From Ramlibacter pinisoli (GTDB taxonomy: Bacteria; Pseudomonadota; Gammaproteobacteria; Burkholderiales; Burkholderiaceae_C): a DNA stretch of 64,000 nucleotides. The notes beneath the pieces are model-generated. The model was not told the DNA's origin. It worked only from the letters and a program-made list of their open reading frames with translations, and did not search any database. Below are positions 50,855-61,563 of the stretch, one piece after another. Location: positions 1,847,501-1,911,500 of the forward strand of contig NZ_WSEL01000009.1 of assembly GCF_009758015.1 (NCBI RefSeq), read 5' to 3'. A program made the translations under genes and the position numbers. The stretch's first letter is position 1; each line of letters opens with the position of its first letter.

Positions 50855-52522
50855 ATGGCCGACCTTCCCGAAGCGTTCGATTCCTTCATTGGCCGGCGCG
50901 AGCAGATGTTCCCGGTGCTCGGCGAGGACGACCTCGCCCGGGCGGCACGGTTCGGCTCCGCCCGGCAGTACGCGGCCGGCGAGTACCTGTTCCGCGCCGG
51001 CCAGCCCGGGCCGGGCCTGTTCCTGCTGCTGCGCGGCGTCGTCACCATCTGCCAGCGCGATGGGCTGGGGCACGTGGCGCCCATCGTCCGCGAGGGGCCG
51101 GGGTCGTTCCTCGGCGAAGTCGGACAGCTCTCGGGAGCGCCGGCGCTGGTGGACGGGGTCGCCGACGAAGCGGTCGAAGCCATCCTGGTGCCGCCGCCAC
51201 AGCTGCGCGCGCTGCTGACCGCCGAGGCCGACCTAGGCGAGCGCATCACGCGCGCCCTGATCCTGCGCCGGGTGGCGCTGATCGAACGCGGGGCGGCCGG
51301 CGCCGTGCTGATCGGCGACGCCCAGGGGCCGCACCTGGTGCGGCTGGAGCACTTCCTGCGCCGCAACGGCCAGCCCTACCACGTGATCAGCCCGCGCGAG
51401 GACGCCAGCGCCTGCGCGCTCGCCTCGCAGTACGCCAACCGGCCGCACGAGATGCTGGCGGTCTGCCCGGACGGCAGCATCCTGGTCGACCCGGACGAGC
51501 ACGCGCTGGCGCGCTGCCTGGGCCTGCTCGATGCCGGCGAGCAGCAGCAGCTGTTCGACGTCGCCATCATCGGCGCCGGGCCCGCCGGCCTGGCGACCGC
51601 GGTCTACGCCGCCAGCGAAGGGCTGGAGGTGGTCGCCCTGGACTGCCGCGCCTTCGGCGGCCAGGCCGGCGCGAGCGCCCGCATCGAGAACTACCTGGGC
51701 TTCCCGACCGGCATCTCGGGCCAGGCCCTGGCCGGCCGCGCCTACGTGCAGGCGCAGAAGTTCGGGGCCCGGGTGCTGGTGCCGGCCCAGGTCGAGACGC
51801 TGGAGTGCGGCGCCGGCATGGACGCGCCGACCCTGCACCTGACCGACGGCCGCCAGCTGCGCGCCCGGGCCGTCGTGGTCGCCACCGGGGCACGCTACAA
51901 CCGCCCCGAGGCGCGCAACCTGCCGGCCTTCGAGGGCCGCGGGGTCTGGTACTGGGCCTCGCCGATCGAGGCGCGCCTGTGCAAGGGCGAGCACGTGGTG
52001 CTGGTGGGCGGCGGCAACTCCGCCGGCCAGGCCGCGGTCTTCCTGGCCGCGCATGCCGCGCAGGTGACCATGCTGGTGCGCGGCGCCGCGCTGGCGGCCA
52101 CCATGTCGCGCTACCTGGTCGACCGCATCGCGGCGGCCCGCAACATCACCGTCCTGCCCCGGCAGGAACTGGTGGAACTCGACGGCGACGCCGGCGGGCA
52201 CCTGTCCGACGTGGCCTGGCAGGACCGCGATACCGGCGCCGTCACGCGGCGGCCGGTGCGCAACCTGTTCCTCTTCATCGGCGCCTCGCCCGAAACCGCC
52301 TTCCTGGCCGGCTGCGGCGTGGCACTGGACCGGGCCGGCTTCGTGGTCACCGGCGGGCCCGGGCGCGGCGAGCTCGAATCCAGCCTGGCGGGCGTGTTCG
52401 CGGTGGGCGACGTCCGCGCCGGCTCCACCAAGCGGGTCGGGGCAGCCATCGGCGAGGGCGCCGCCGTGGTGGCGGCCCTGCACCGCTACCTGGAGGCCCG
52501 GACCCAGGAGAGCCGGGCATGA
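50855..52522 (+). CDS. cNMP-binding / thioredoxin-reductase-like FAD oxidoreductase fusion
   Basis: 555 aa. Residues about 20-130 are a cyclic-nucleotide-binding (CAP effector) beta-barrel, with GEYLFRAGQPGPGLFLLLRG and GSFLGEVGQLSG. Residues about 145-225 form a small thioredoxin-like linker domain. Residues about 233-545 match thioredoxin reductase: FAD motif GAGPAG (241-246), NADPH motif GGGNSAG and the FAVGDVRAG end. At the place of the redox-active CxxC, the protein reads YWASP, so both cysteines are missing and it cannot be a classical TrxR. Members of this fused family are known, but their reaction is not. It may be a cNMP-gated flavin oxidoreductase. Confidence 0.88.
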   Translation: MADLPEAFDSFIGRREQMFPVLGEDDLARAARFGSARQYAAGEYLFRAGQPGPGLFLLLRGVVTICQRDGLGHVAPIVREGPGSFLGEVGQLSGAPALVDGVADEAVEAILVPPPQLRALLTAEADLGERITRALILRRVALIERGAAGAVLIGDAQGPHLVRLEHFLRRNGQPYHVISPREDASACALASQYANRPHEMLAVCPDGSILVDPDEHALARCLGLLDAGEQQQLFDVAIIGAGPAGLATAVYAASEGLEVVALDCRAFGGQAGASARIENYLGFPTGISGQALAGRAYVQAQKFGARVLVPAQVETLECGAGMDAPTLHLTDGRQLRARAVVVATGARYNRPEARNLPAFEGRGVWYWASPIEARLCKGEHVVLVGGGNSAGQAAVFLAAHAAQVTMLVRGAALAATMSRYLVDRIAAARNITVLPRQELVELDGDAGGHLSDVAWQDRDTGAVTRRPVRNLFLFIGASPETAFLAGCGVALDRAGFVVTGGPGRGELESSLAGVFAVGDVRAGSTKRVGAAIGEGAAVVAALHRYLEARTQESRA

Positions 52523-52600
52523 CCGCCAGCCGGCGGCTCCGGTGATGCGCGGGAACGACACCGCACCGCCCAGCCGCCCGTATCATCGGATGCTTCAAGC

Positions 52601-54271
52601 ATGAAGCATCTGCTCAACCTGCTGGCGGCCGTGGCGTTGCTGGTCTGGGGCACCCACCTCGTCCGCACGGGCATCCTGCGGGTGTTCGGCGCCAACCTGC
52701 GCCAGGTGCTGGCCCGCAGCGTCGGCAGGAACCGGGTCAACGCGGCGCTGGCCGGGGTCGGCGTCACCGCGCTGCTGCAATCGAGCACCGCCACCGCCCT
52801 GATCGTCGCCGCCTTCGTCGGCCAGGGCCTGATCACGCTGCCGCTGGCGCTGGCCGTCATGCTGGGGGCCGACGTCGGCACCAGCCTGGTCACGGTGATC
52901 TTCTCGTTCGACCTGTCCTGGCTGTCGCCGCTGCTGATCTTCAGCGGCGTGGTGCTGTTCATCTCCCGGCCTTCCACCAACGTCGGCCGCTTCGGGCGCG
53001 TGCTCATCGGCCTCGGCCTGATGCTGCTGGCCCTGCGCCTGATCTCCGAGGCGACCCAGGTGATGGTGCAGTCGCCGGTGGTGCGGGCGCTGCTGGCCTC
53101 GATCAACAGCGACCTGCTGCTGGAGATCACGACCGGCGCCGTGCTCGCCCTGTTGTCGTATTCCAGCCTGGCCATCGTGCTGCTGACGGCGACCCTGGCC
53201 GCCTCGGGCATCGTGCCGGTCGACATGGCGCTGGGCCTGGTGCTGGGCGCCAACCTGGGCAGCGGCCTGCTGGGCGTGCTGACCACCTCGCGCTCCGCCG
53301 TCGAGGTGCGCCACGTGCCGCTGGGCAACCTGCTGTTCAAGTGCATCGGCGTGGCGCTGGCGGCGCCGTGCATCGGGCTGTGGCTCACGCACCTGCGGCC
53401 CCACCTCGGCCCCACGGTGTCCACCGTGGTGCTGTTCCACCTGACGCTGAACCTGGCGATGGCGGTGCTGTTCCTCGGCCTGGTGCATCCCATCGCCCGC
53501 GCTGCCACCCGCTGGCTGCCCAAGCCCGAGCGGGGCCCGGCCGGCAACCGGCCGCACCACCTCGACCCCTCGGCCCTGGGCACCCCCTCGCTGGCCATCT
53601 CGTGCGCCGCCCGCGAGGCGCTGCACCAGGCCGACGTGGTCGAGACCATGCTGCTGGGCATCCTCACCGTGATCCGCACCAACGACCTGCGGCTGGCCGA
53701 GGACCTGCGCAAGCTCGATGACACGGTCGACGAGCTCTATTCCGCCATCAAGTACTACCTAACCAAGATCTCGCGCGAGGCGCTGGGCGAGGAGGAAAGC
53801 CGGCGCTGGACCGACATCATCAGCTTCACGATCAACATGGAGCAGATCGGCGACACGATCGAGCGCATCCTGATCGACATCGAGGACAAGAAGATCCGCA
53901 AGGGCCGCAGCTTCTCCGAGGCCGGCATGGCCGAGATCTGCGAGCTGCACGCGCGGCTGGTCGACAACCTGCGCCTGGGCATGAGCGTGTTCCTGAACGG
54001 GTCGGTGCGCGACGCGCAGAAGCTGCTGGAGGAAAAGGCGCGCTTCCGCGACCTCGAGCATGCCTACGCCGCCACCCACCTGTCGCGCCTGTCCGGCAAC
54101 ACGGTGCAGAGCATCGAGACCAGCTCGCTGCACATCGACCTGATCAGCGACCTCAAGCGCATCAACTCGCACATCTGCTCGATCGCCTACCCCATCCTGG
54201 AGTCGGCCGGCGCACTGGCCCCCAGCCGCCTGCGCAGCGACGTGCTGGCCAAGGACGGCGTCACCAGCTGA
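52601..54271 (+). CDS. Na/Pi cotransporter family protein
   Basis: 556 aa. Two inverted Na/Pi repeats are visible: LLQSSTATALIVAAFVG with GADVGTSLVTV, and YSSLAIVLLTATLAASG with LGANLGSG. A C-terminal PhoU-like helical domain (about 335-540, VVETMLLGILTVIRTNDLRLAEDLRKLD) is fused, as in YjbB. It should move phosphate coupled to sodium, often as an exporter in relatives. Phosphate handling fits the phosphonate-degrading operon next to it, although the gene is on the opposite strand. Confidence 0.92.
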   Translation: MKHLLNLLAAVALLVWGTHLVRTGILRVFGANLRQVLARSVGRNRVNAALAGVGVTALLQSSTATALIVAAFVGQGLITLPLALAVMLGADVGTSLVTVIFSFDLSWLSPLLIFSGVVLFISRPSTNVGRFGRVLIGLGLMLLALRLISEATQVMVQSPVVRALLASINSDLLLEITTGAVLALLSYSSLAIVLLTATLAASGIVPVDMALGLVLGANLGSGLLGVLTTSRSAVEVRHVPLGNLLFKCIGVALAAPCIGLWLTHLRPHLGPTVSTVVLFHLTLNLAMAVLFLGLVHPIARAATRWLPKPERGPAGNRPHHLDPSALGTPSLAISCAAREALHQADVVETMLLGILTVIRTNDLRLAEDLRKLDDTVDELYSAIKYYLTKISREALGEEESRRWTDIISFTINMEQIGDTIERILIDIEDKKIRKGRSFSEAGMAEICELHARLVDNLRLGMSVFLNGSVRDAQKLLEEKARFRDLEHAYAATHLSRLSGNTVQSIETSSLHIDLISDLKRINSHICSIAYPILESAGALAPSRLRSDVLAKDGVTS

Positions 54272-54277
54272 GGCGCC

Positions 54278-56686
54278 TCAGGCGCGCGGCGGCCAGCGGT
54301 CGAACAGCCGCACCGCCACCGCCTCTCCCCAGAGGTCAATGCGGGCCGGCGTCCCGGCGTGCGGCAGCTGCGCCGCCGCCTCGCGCACGTAACCCAGGGC
54401 CACGCAGCCGCCGGCCAGCGGGCTGTAGCCGGCCGACGTGATCTCCCCGGCCGGTTGTCCGCCGACCAGGATGGTCTCGCCGCCCCAGGGCCAGGCGCCG
54501 CCGTCCACCACCAGCGCCACCAGCTTCTTGCCCAGGGGCTGGCCCTGCGCCGCCAGCAGCGCCGCGCGGCCCAGGAAGTCCACCGGCTTGTCCAGCCGCA
54601 CGCCGGCCATCAGCCCGGCCTGCCAGGGCGTCTCGTCGGGGCCCAGCTCGGCGCCCCAGGCGCGCCGGCCCTGCTCGATGCGCAACGCGTCCAGTGCGTA
54701 GTAGCCGGCATCCTTCAGCCCGAGGTCCTTGCCGGCCGCGTGCAGGGCCAGGTAGACATGGCGCGCCATCTCCACCGGCACGTGCAGCTCGAACCCCGGC
54801 CCGCCCACGTAGCTCATGCGGGCCGCGCGCACGCGGGCGTGGCCGAGGTCGATCTCGCGCGTCCACGAGAACTTCAGCGCCTCGGGCGACAGGTCGTCCG
54901 GGCTCACCCGGGCCAGCAACGCACGCGCCCTGGGCCCCATGACCGACAGGACGCTGGTCAGGGCCGAGACGTCGGTCAGCACGGCATGCTCGCCGGCGCC
55001 GATGTGGCGCTCGATCCAGTCGGCATCGCGGGTGGGCTGCGCGGAACCGGTGACCAGCAGGAAGCGGTCGGCGGCCTGGCGCAGCACCGTCAGGTCGCTC
55101 TCGATGCCGCCGCGCGCATTGAGCAGCGGCGTGTACACCATCCGCCCGACCGGCACGTCCATCTCGTTGGCGCACAGGCGCTGCAGCACCGCGAGCGCGT
55201 CGCGGCCCTGCAGCAGCAGCTTGCCGAACGAGGTCTGGTCGTACAGCGCGACCGCCTCGCGCGTGGCCCGCTGCTCGGCCTGCACCCAGGGCAGCCAGCC
55301 CGGCGTGCCGAGCGTGTCGGCCGGCCGTTGCGCCCCCGGTGGGCGGAAGTAGTTGGCGCGCTCCCAGCCGTTCTTGCTGCCGAACTCGGCGCCGCGCGTG
55401 GCCAGCAGGTCGTACAGCGGCGACGTGCGCAGCGGCCGCGCCGTCTGCAGTTCCTGGCGCGGCCAGCGCATCGCGTAGTGCAGGCCCAGGGTCTCGCCGG
55501 TGCGCTCGGCCAGTGCCTGGCGGTTGCCGGTGAAGGCACCGAAGCGCCGGATGTCGACCTCCCACAGGTCCATCGGCGGCTCGCCGGCCAGGATCCACTC
55601 GGCCATCAGGCGGCCGGCGCCGCCGCTGTTGGCGATGCCGGCCGAATTGAAGCCGGCGCAGACGAAGTAGCCGCGCAGCCCCGGCGCCTCGCCGAGGATG
55701 AAATTGCCGTCGGGCGTGAAGCTCTCGGGCCCGTTCAGCAGCATCTTCACTTCGGCCGTCTCCAGGCAGGGCGTGCGCTGGATGGCGTTGGTCATCAGGA
55801 TCTCGAACTGGTCCCAGTCCTCGTCGAGCAGCTGGAACTGGAAGGTGGACGGGATCGGGTCGACGCGCCACGGCTTGGCCTTCGGCTCGAACCCGCCCAT
55901 CAGCAGGCCGCCGACCTCCTCCTTGTAGTAGATGTAGCCGTCCGGGTCGCGCATCACCGGCAGCATGGGATGCACCCCCGGGATGCGGCCGGTGACGATG
56001 TAGAAGTGCTCGGCCGGATAGAGCGGCACGTTGACGCCGGCCAGCGCGCCGAACTGGCGGGCCCACTGGCCGGCGCAGTTGACCAGCGCCTCGCAGCGCA
56101 CCTCGCCCTGCGCAGTGCGCACGCCGGTCACCCGCCCGTTCTCCACCAGCACGCCGGTCACCTCGATGTCCTCGTGCATGGCCACGCCGCGCTGGCGGGC
56201 CCCCTTGGCGAGCGACATGCACAGGTCGGCCGGGTTGGCCTTGCCGTCGCCCGGCAGCCAGATCGCGCCCTGCAGGTCGTCGGTGCGCATCACCGGGTAG
56301 AGCTCGCCCGCCTCCGCTGGCGAGATCTCGTGGCACTCGACGCCGAAGCTGCGCGCCAGCGCCAGCTGCCGGCGCAGCACCTGGAGGCGCTCGGGCGTGC
56401 GGGCGACGTTGACGCTGCCACACTGCTTCCAGCCGGTGGCCAGGCCGGTCTCCTGCTCCAGGGTGGCATACAGCTCGATGCCGTAGCGGCTCATCGCGGT
56501 CATGCTGCGATTCGGCCGCATCTGGCCCACCAGCCCCGCGGCGTGCCAGGTGGTGCCGCTGGTGAGCTTGCCCTGCTCCAGCAGCAGCACGCCGGTGCAG
56601 CCCGCCTTGGCCAGGTGGTAGGCGGTGGAGCAGCCGGCGATGCCGCCACCGACGATGACGATGCGGGCATGGGTCGGCAGGGTCAT
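54278..56686 (-). CDS. Dimethylglycine/sarcosine-dehydrogenase-like FAD + GcvT enzyme
   Basis: 802 aa. Residues about 8-390 are a DAO-type FAD oxidoreductase: VGGGIAGCSTAYHLAKAG (12-29) and SGTTWHAAG, whose His48 corresponds to the covalent-FAD histidine of dimethylglycine dehydrogenase. Residues about 430-800 are a GcvT/aminomethyltransferase-like folate domain (VYTPLLNARGGIESDLTVLR, LDALRIEQGRRAWGAELGPDETP). Such enzymes remove N-methyl groups and pass the carbon to tetrahydrofolate. It is the last gene of a six-gene operon with phnA-phnY-phnZ, 4 nt after the EamA gene, so its natural substrate may be an N-methylated aminophosphonate. That is inference. Confidence 0.85.
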   Translation of the reverse strand: MTLPTHARIVIVGGGIAGCSTAYHLAKAGCTGVLLLEQGKLTSGTTWHAAGLVGQMRPNRSMTAMSRYGIELYATLEQETGLATGWKQCGSVNVARTPERLQVLRRQLALARSFGVECHEISPAEAGELYPVMRTDDLQGAIWLPGDGKANPADLCMSLAKGARQRGVAMHEDIEVTGVLVENGRVTGVRTAQGEVRCEALVNCAGQWARQFGALAGVNVPLYPAEHFYIVTGRIPGVHPMLPVMRDPDGYIYYKEEVGGLLMGGFEPKAKPWRVDPIPSTFQFQLLDEDWDQFEILMTNAIQRTPCLETAEVKMLLNGPESFTPDGNFILGEAPGLRGYFVCAGFNSAGIANSGGAGRLMAEWILAGEPPMDLWEVDIRRFGAFTGNRQALAERTGETLGLHYAMRWPRQELQTARPLRTSPLYDLLATRGAEFGSKNGWERANYFRPPGAQRPADTLGTPGWLPWVQAEQRATREAVALYDQTSFGKLLLQGRDALAVLQRLCANEMDVPVGRMVYTPLLNARGGIESDLTVLRQAADRFLLVTGSAQPTRDADWIERHIGAGEHAVLTDVSALTSVLSVMGPRARALLARVSPDDLSPEALKFSWTREIDLGHARVRAARMSYVGGPGFELHVPVEMARHVYLALHAAGKDLGLKDAGYYALDALRIEQGRRAWGAELGPDETPWQAGLMAGVRLDKPVDFLGRAALLAAQGQPLGKKLVALVVDGGAWPWGGETILVGGQPAGEITSAGYSPLAGGCVALGYVREAAAQLPHAGTPARIDLWGEAVAVRLFDRWPPRA

Positions 56687-56690
56687 GGTG

Positions 56691-57548
56691 TCATCCCAGT
56701 CGCAAGGCGACGACGCCCGCCACGATCACGGCGGTGCCGGTGGCGCGGCGGATGCTGAAGGACTCGCGCAGCAGCCAGGTGCCCAGCAGGGCCGCGAACA
56801 GCACCGAGGTCTCGCGCAGCGCCGCGACCACCGCGACCGGCGCACGCGTCATGGCCCACAGCGCGATGCCGTACGAGCCCAGCGACGCGGCGGCGCCGAT
56901 GGTGGCCAGCGGCGCCCGGGCGCGCGCGTACGGCCAGGCGACGGCGAAACCGCGCCGATGCAGCACCAGCAATCCGAACGGCCAGCCGTCCAGCACGAAT
57001 AGCGCCGCGATGTACTGCAGCGCGCTGCCGCCCTCGCGCACCGCGGTGCGCGCACCGAGCGCATCGACCACCGTATAGATCGCAATGACCACGGCGTTGG
57101 CCAGCGCGAAGCCGACCGCCTGGGGCCGCTCCAGCGCATGGCTGGACAGGCCCAGCACCAGCACGCCGGCGCAGACGCCGAGCACCCCGGCCCAGGCCGT
57201 CGGCGACAGCTGCTCGCCCACCGTGAGCGTGGACGATAGCGCCACCAGCATCGGCCCCAGGCCGCGCATCAGCGGATAAGTCAGCCCGAGGTCGCCATGG
57301 CGGTAGGCGCCGGTGAGCGCGATGTAGTAGCCGATGTGGATGACCACCGACGCCAGGATGAACGGCCAGGCGGCCGCCGGCGGCAGGCCTGCCAGCAGCA
57401 GCAGCGGCAGGCCGAGCAGGGAGCCGATGACGTGGATGACCGCCGTGTCCAGCGCCTTGTCGGTGCTGGACTTCACCAGTGCGTTCCAGCCCGCGTGCAG
57501 CAGCGCGCCCAGGAGCACCGCCGCCGCCACGGGCCAGGTGAGGGTCAT
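56691..57548 (-). CDS. EamA/DMT-family transporter
   Basis: 285 aa from ATG 57548, overlapping the upstream HD-gene stop (ATGA). About ten hydrophobic helices in two EamA repeats, the second with YGIALWAMTRAPVAVVAALRETSV near the C-terminus, typical of drug/metabolite transporters. It is embedded in the phosphonate operon. It could export a side product or take up an N-substituted precursor; neither is shown by sequence. Confidence 0.85.
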   Translation of the reverse strand: MTLTWPVAAAVLLGALLHAGWNALVKSSTDKALDTAVIHVIGSLLGLPLLLLAGLPPAAAWPFILASVVIHIGYYIALTGAYRHGDLGLTYPLMRGLGPMLVALSSTLTVGEQLSPTAWAGVLGVCAGVLVLGLSSHALERPQAVGFALANAVVIAIYTVVDALGARTAVREGGSALQYIAALFVLDGWPFGLLVLHRRGFAVAWPYARARAPLATIGAAASLGSYGIALWAMTRAPVAVVAALRETSVLFAALLGTWLLRESFSIRRATGTAVIVAGVVALRLG

Positions 57549-58099
57549 GCCGCGCGCAGCGCGCAGCGCCGGGCCCGCTCGAGGAAGTGCGCCAGCGGCG
57601 GCGTGGCCGCTCCCGCGACCTTGGCCAGGTCGTCCCACTCGCGCAAGCGCACCGCGTCGGCAGCGCCGGGCCGGGCGATGAAGGCGTCGGCCTGGACCGG
57701 GGTGAACACGCCGCCCTGCAGCCGCAGCGAGCGCTTCGAGTCCTCCGACAGCGCCTCCTGGTAGCCGGGCCGCACGGCGCAGAGATAGCGCTTGGCGTCG
57801 ACATGGCCGCCGATGGCTCCCAGCACCTGGTCCGGGAACAGCCCGCGCAGGAACGGGAGGGCCAGGTGCTGGTGCACGTCGTCGATGCCGCGCAGGGTGG
57901 GCGTAGCACCCAGGTCGTGCACCAGGTGGCCCAGGTCGTGCAGCAGGCAGGCGGTCACGAGGCCGTCGCCGGCACCGGCCTGTTCGGCCCTGTGCGCCGT
58001 CTGCAGCGCGTGTTCGAGCTGGGTGACCGGCTCGCCGCTGTACTGCTCGCCGCCGCGGCGGTCGAACAGGACCCCGATGTCGTCCAGCGTCAGGGCCAT
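57545..58099 (-). CDS. phnZ: Phosphonate-operon HD-domain oxygenase (PhnZ-like)
   Basis: 184 aa from ATG 58099 (MALTLDDIGVLFDRRGGEQY). The residues I recall as iron ligands in PhnZ (His34, His58, Asp59, His80, His104, Asp161) have counterparts His30, His54, Asp55, His76, His99 and Asp156, and the active-site Tyr/Glu pair is Tyr20/Glu23. PhnZ is a mixed-valence di-iron enzyme that cleaves 1-hydroxy-2-aminoethylphosphonate to glycine and phosphate. Its usual partner, the PhnY* dioxygenase, is not in this window. The start overlaps the aldehyde dehydrogenase end by 10 nt. Confidence 0.85.
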   Translation of the reverse strand: MALTLDDIGVLFDRRGGEQYSGEPVTQLEHALQTAHRAEQAGAGDGLVTACLLHDLGHLVHDLGATPTLRGIDDVHQHLALPFLRGLFPDQVLGAIGGHVDAKRYLCAVRPGYQEALSEDSKRSLRLQGGVFTPVQADAFIARPGAADAVRLREWDDLAKVAGAATPPLAHFLERARRCALRAA

Positions 58100-59571
58100 G
58101 GCAGCGAGTAGGTCTTGAGGTTGGTGAAGCTCTTCATCGCTTCCTGCACCCCCTCCTTGTAGCCCAGCCCGGAATCCTTGATGCCGCCGAACGGCGTGAG
58201 CTCCAGCCGGTAGCCGGGCACCTCGCGCACGTTGACGGTGCCGACGTGCAGTTCGTCGACGAACCGCGTGATGTAGTCCAGCCGGTTGGTGCACACGGCG
58301 CTGGACAGGCCGTAGGCCGTCCCGTCGGCGATGCGGATCGCGTCGTCGATGTCGCGGAAACGGATGATGGGCGACACCGGCCCGAAGGTCTCCTCGCGCA
58401 CAACGGTCATCCCGGGCTGGACGTTGTCGAGCACGGTGGGCGAGTAGAACGCGCCGCGCCGCTGGTTACCCACCAGCAGCCGCGCGCCTTGGCCGACCGC
58501 CTCGTGCACGCGCGCCTCGAACAGGCTGGCGGCCGCCTCGTCGATCACCGTGCCCATGTCGTTGCCCGGATCGAGCGGATCGCCGTGCTTCCAGGCCCGG
58601 GTCTTGTCGACCACCAGCTCAGTGAAGCGGCCCGCCACCGCCTCGTGCACCAGCAGGCGCTTGATGGCGGTGCAGCGCTGGCCCGAGTTCTTGTAGGAAC
58701 CCTGCACCGCCAGCGTGGAGGCCTCGTCGAGGTCGGCATCCTCCATCACGATGATGGGATCGTTGCCGCCGAGCTCGAGCACGATGCGGCGGTAGCCGGC
58801 CTTGGCGGCGATGGCCTTGCCGATGGCGACGCCGCCGGTGAACGTCACCAGGTCGACGCGCGGGTTGGTGATCAGCTCGTCGGCGATCTCGCGCGGGTCG
58901 CCCGTCACCACGCTCAGCATCTCCGGCGGCAGGCCGGCCTGGTAGAGGATGTCGGCGAACAGGATGGCCGAGAACGGCACCTTCTCCGACGGCTTGAGCA
59001 CCATGCGGTTGTTGGTGGCGACGCTGGGCACGACCTTGTGCGCCACCTGGTTCATCGGATGGTTGAACGGCGTGATGGCGCTGATCACGCCCAGCAGCGG
59101 CGCGCGCTGGGTGTACACCCGGCGCTTCTTGCCGTGCGGCGTGAGGTCGCAGCTGAAGATCTGGCCGTCGTCGCGCAGCACCTCGTTGGCGCCGAACAGC
59201 AGCACGTCGCTGACGCGCCCGGCCTCGTAGACCGAATCCTTGCGGCACAGCCCCGATTCGGCGGTGATCAGGCCGGCCACCTCGTCCAGCCGCTCGCGGA
59301 TGAGGGCGGCCGCCTTCTGCAGGATGGCGGCGCGCTCGGACCGCGTGAGCCGGGGCCGGAAGGCGTGTGCGGTCTCGAAGGCCTGGCGCACCTCCTCGAG
59401 GGTCGCCTTGGGCACGCTGCCCAGGCGCTCGCCGGTCGCGGGGTTGAAGACGGCGATCGCGCGCTCACCCTCGCGCCCGGCACCGACCTGGCGGCCGGCG
59501 ATGCGCATGCGGTCCAGGGCCTGCTCGCGGATGAACTCGGCCATCGATGCGGACGTGGCAGCCATCGGCAC
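58090..59571 (-). CDS. phnY: Phosphonoacetaldehyde dehydrogenase PhnY
   Basis: 493 aa aldehyde dehydrogenase. The catalytic Cys is in SYKNSGQRCTAIKR, the base Glu in IVLELGGNDP, and the cofactor segment is VVTGDPREIADEL. Family membership alone would be generic, but it lies one base after phnA (phosphonoacetate hydrolase) in one operon, where the phosphonoacetaldehyde-oxidising ALDH is expected. It makes phosphonoacetate for PhnA. Start ATG 59571; ATG 59565 is equally possible. Confidence 0.88.
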   Translation of the reverse strand: MPMAATSASMAEFIREQALDRMRIAGRQVGAGREGERAIAVFNPATGERLGSVPKATLEEVRQAFETAHAFRPRLTRSERAAILQKAAALIRERLDEVAGLITAESGLCRKDSVYEAGRVSDVLLFGANEVLRDDGQIFSCDLTPHGKKRRVYTQRAPLLGVISAITPFNHPMNQVAHKVVPSVATNNRMVLKPSEKVPFSAILFADILYQAGLPPEMLSVVTGDPREIADELITNPRVDLVTFTGGVAIGKAIAAKAGYRRIVLELGGNDPIIVMEDADLDEASTLAVQGSYKNSGQRCTAIKRLLVHEAVAGRFTELVVDKTRAWKHGDPLDPGNDMGTVIDEAAASLFEARVHEAVGQGARLLVGNQRRGAFYSPTVLDNVQPGMTVVREETFGPVSPIIRFRDIDDAIRIADGTAYGLSSAVCTNRLDYITRFVDELHVGTVNVREVPGYRLELTPFGGIKDSGLGYKEGVQEAMKSFTNLKTYSLPWP

Positions 59572-59572
59572 C

Positions 59573-61505
<1,933 letters not shown>

Positions 61506-61511
61506 GCGGCG

Positions 61512-61539
61512 ATTAAAGCAGCATCGCCCGGATTGTCAA
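61512..61539 (-). promoter_or_regulatory. Promoter of the phnR-phnA operon
   Basis: On the minus strand TTGACA (61539-61534, perfect -35) and TTTAAT (61517-61512, 5 of 6) are 16 nt apart. The -10 ends 6 nt before the ATG at 61505, so the transcript would start at or beside the start codon. The -35 lies inside the TTGTCAA operator repeat, consistent with autoregulation. Confidence 0.65.
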
Positions 61540-61563
61540 CAATCTGCAAAAAACAATTGACAA
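61532..61563. promoter_or_regulatory. Candidate PhnR (GntR) operator: inverted TTGTCAA/TTGACAA
   Basis: TTGTCAA (61533-61539) and TTGACAA (61557-61563) are inverted copies 17 nt apart. The first is embedded in ATTGTCAACAAT (61532-61543), itself a dyad with perfect ATTGT/ACAAT arms, in keeping with FadR-type operators (T.GT..AC.A). The repeats coincide with the -35 elements of both divergent promoters, so one regulator could control both operons. Confidence 0.6.
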
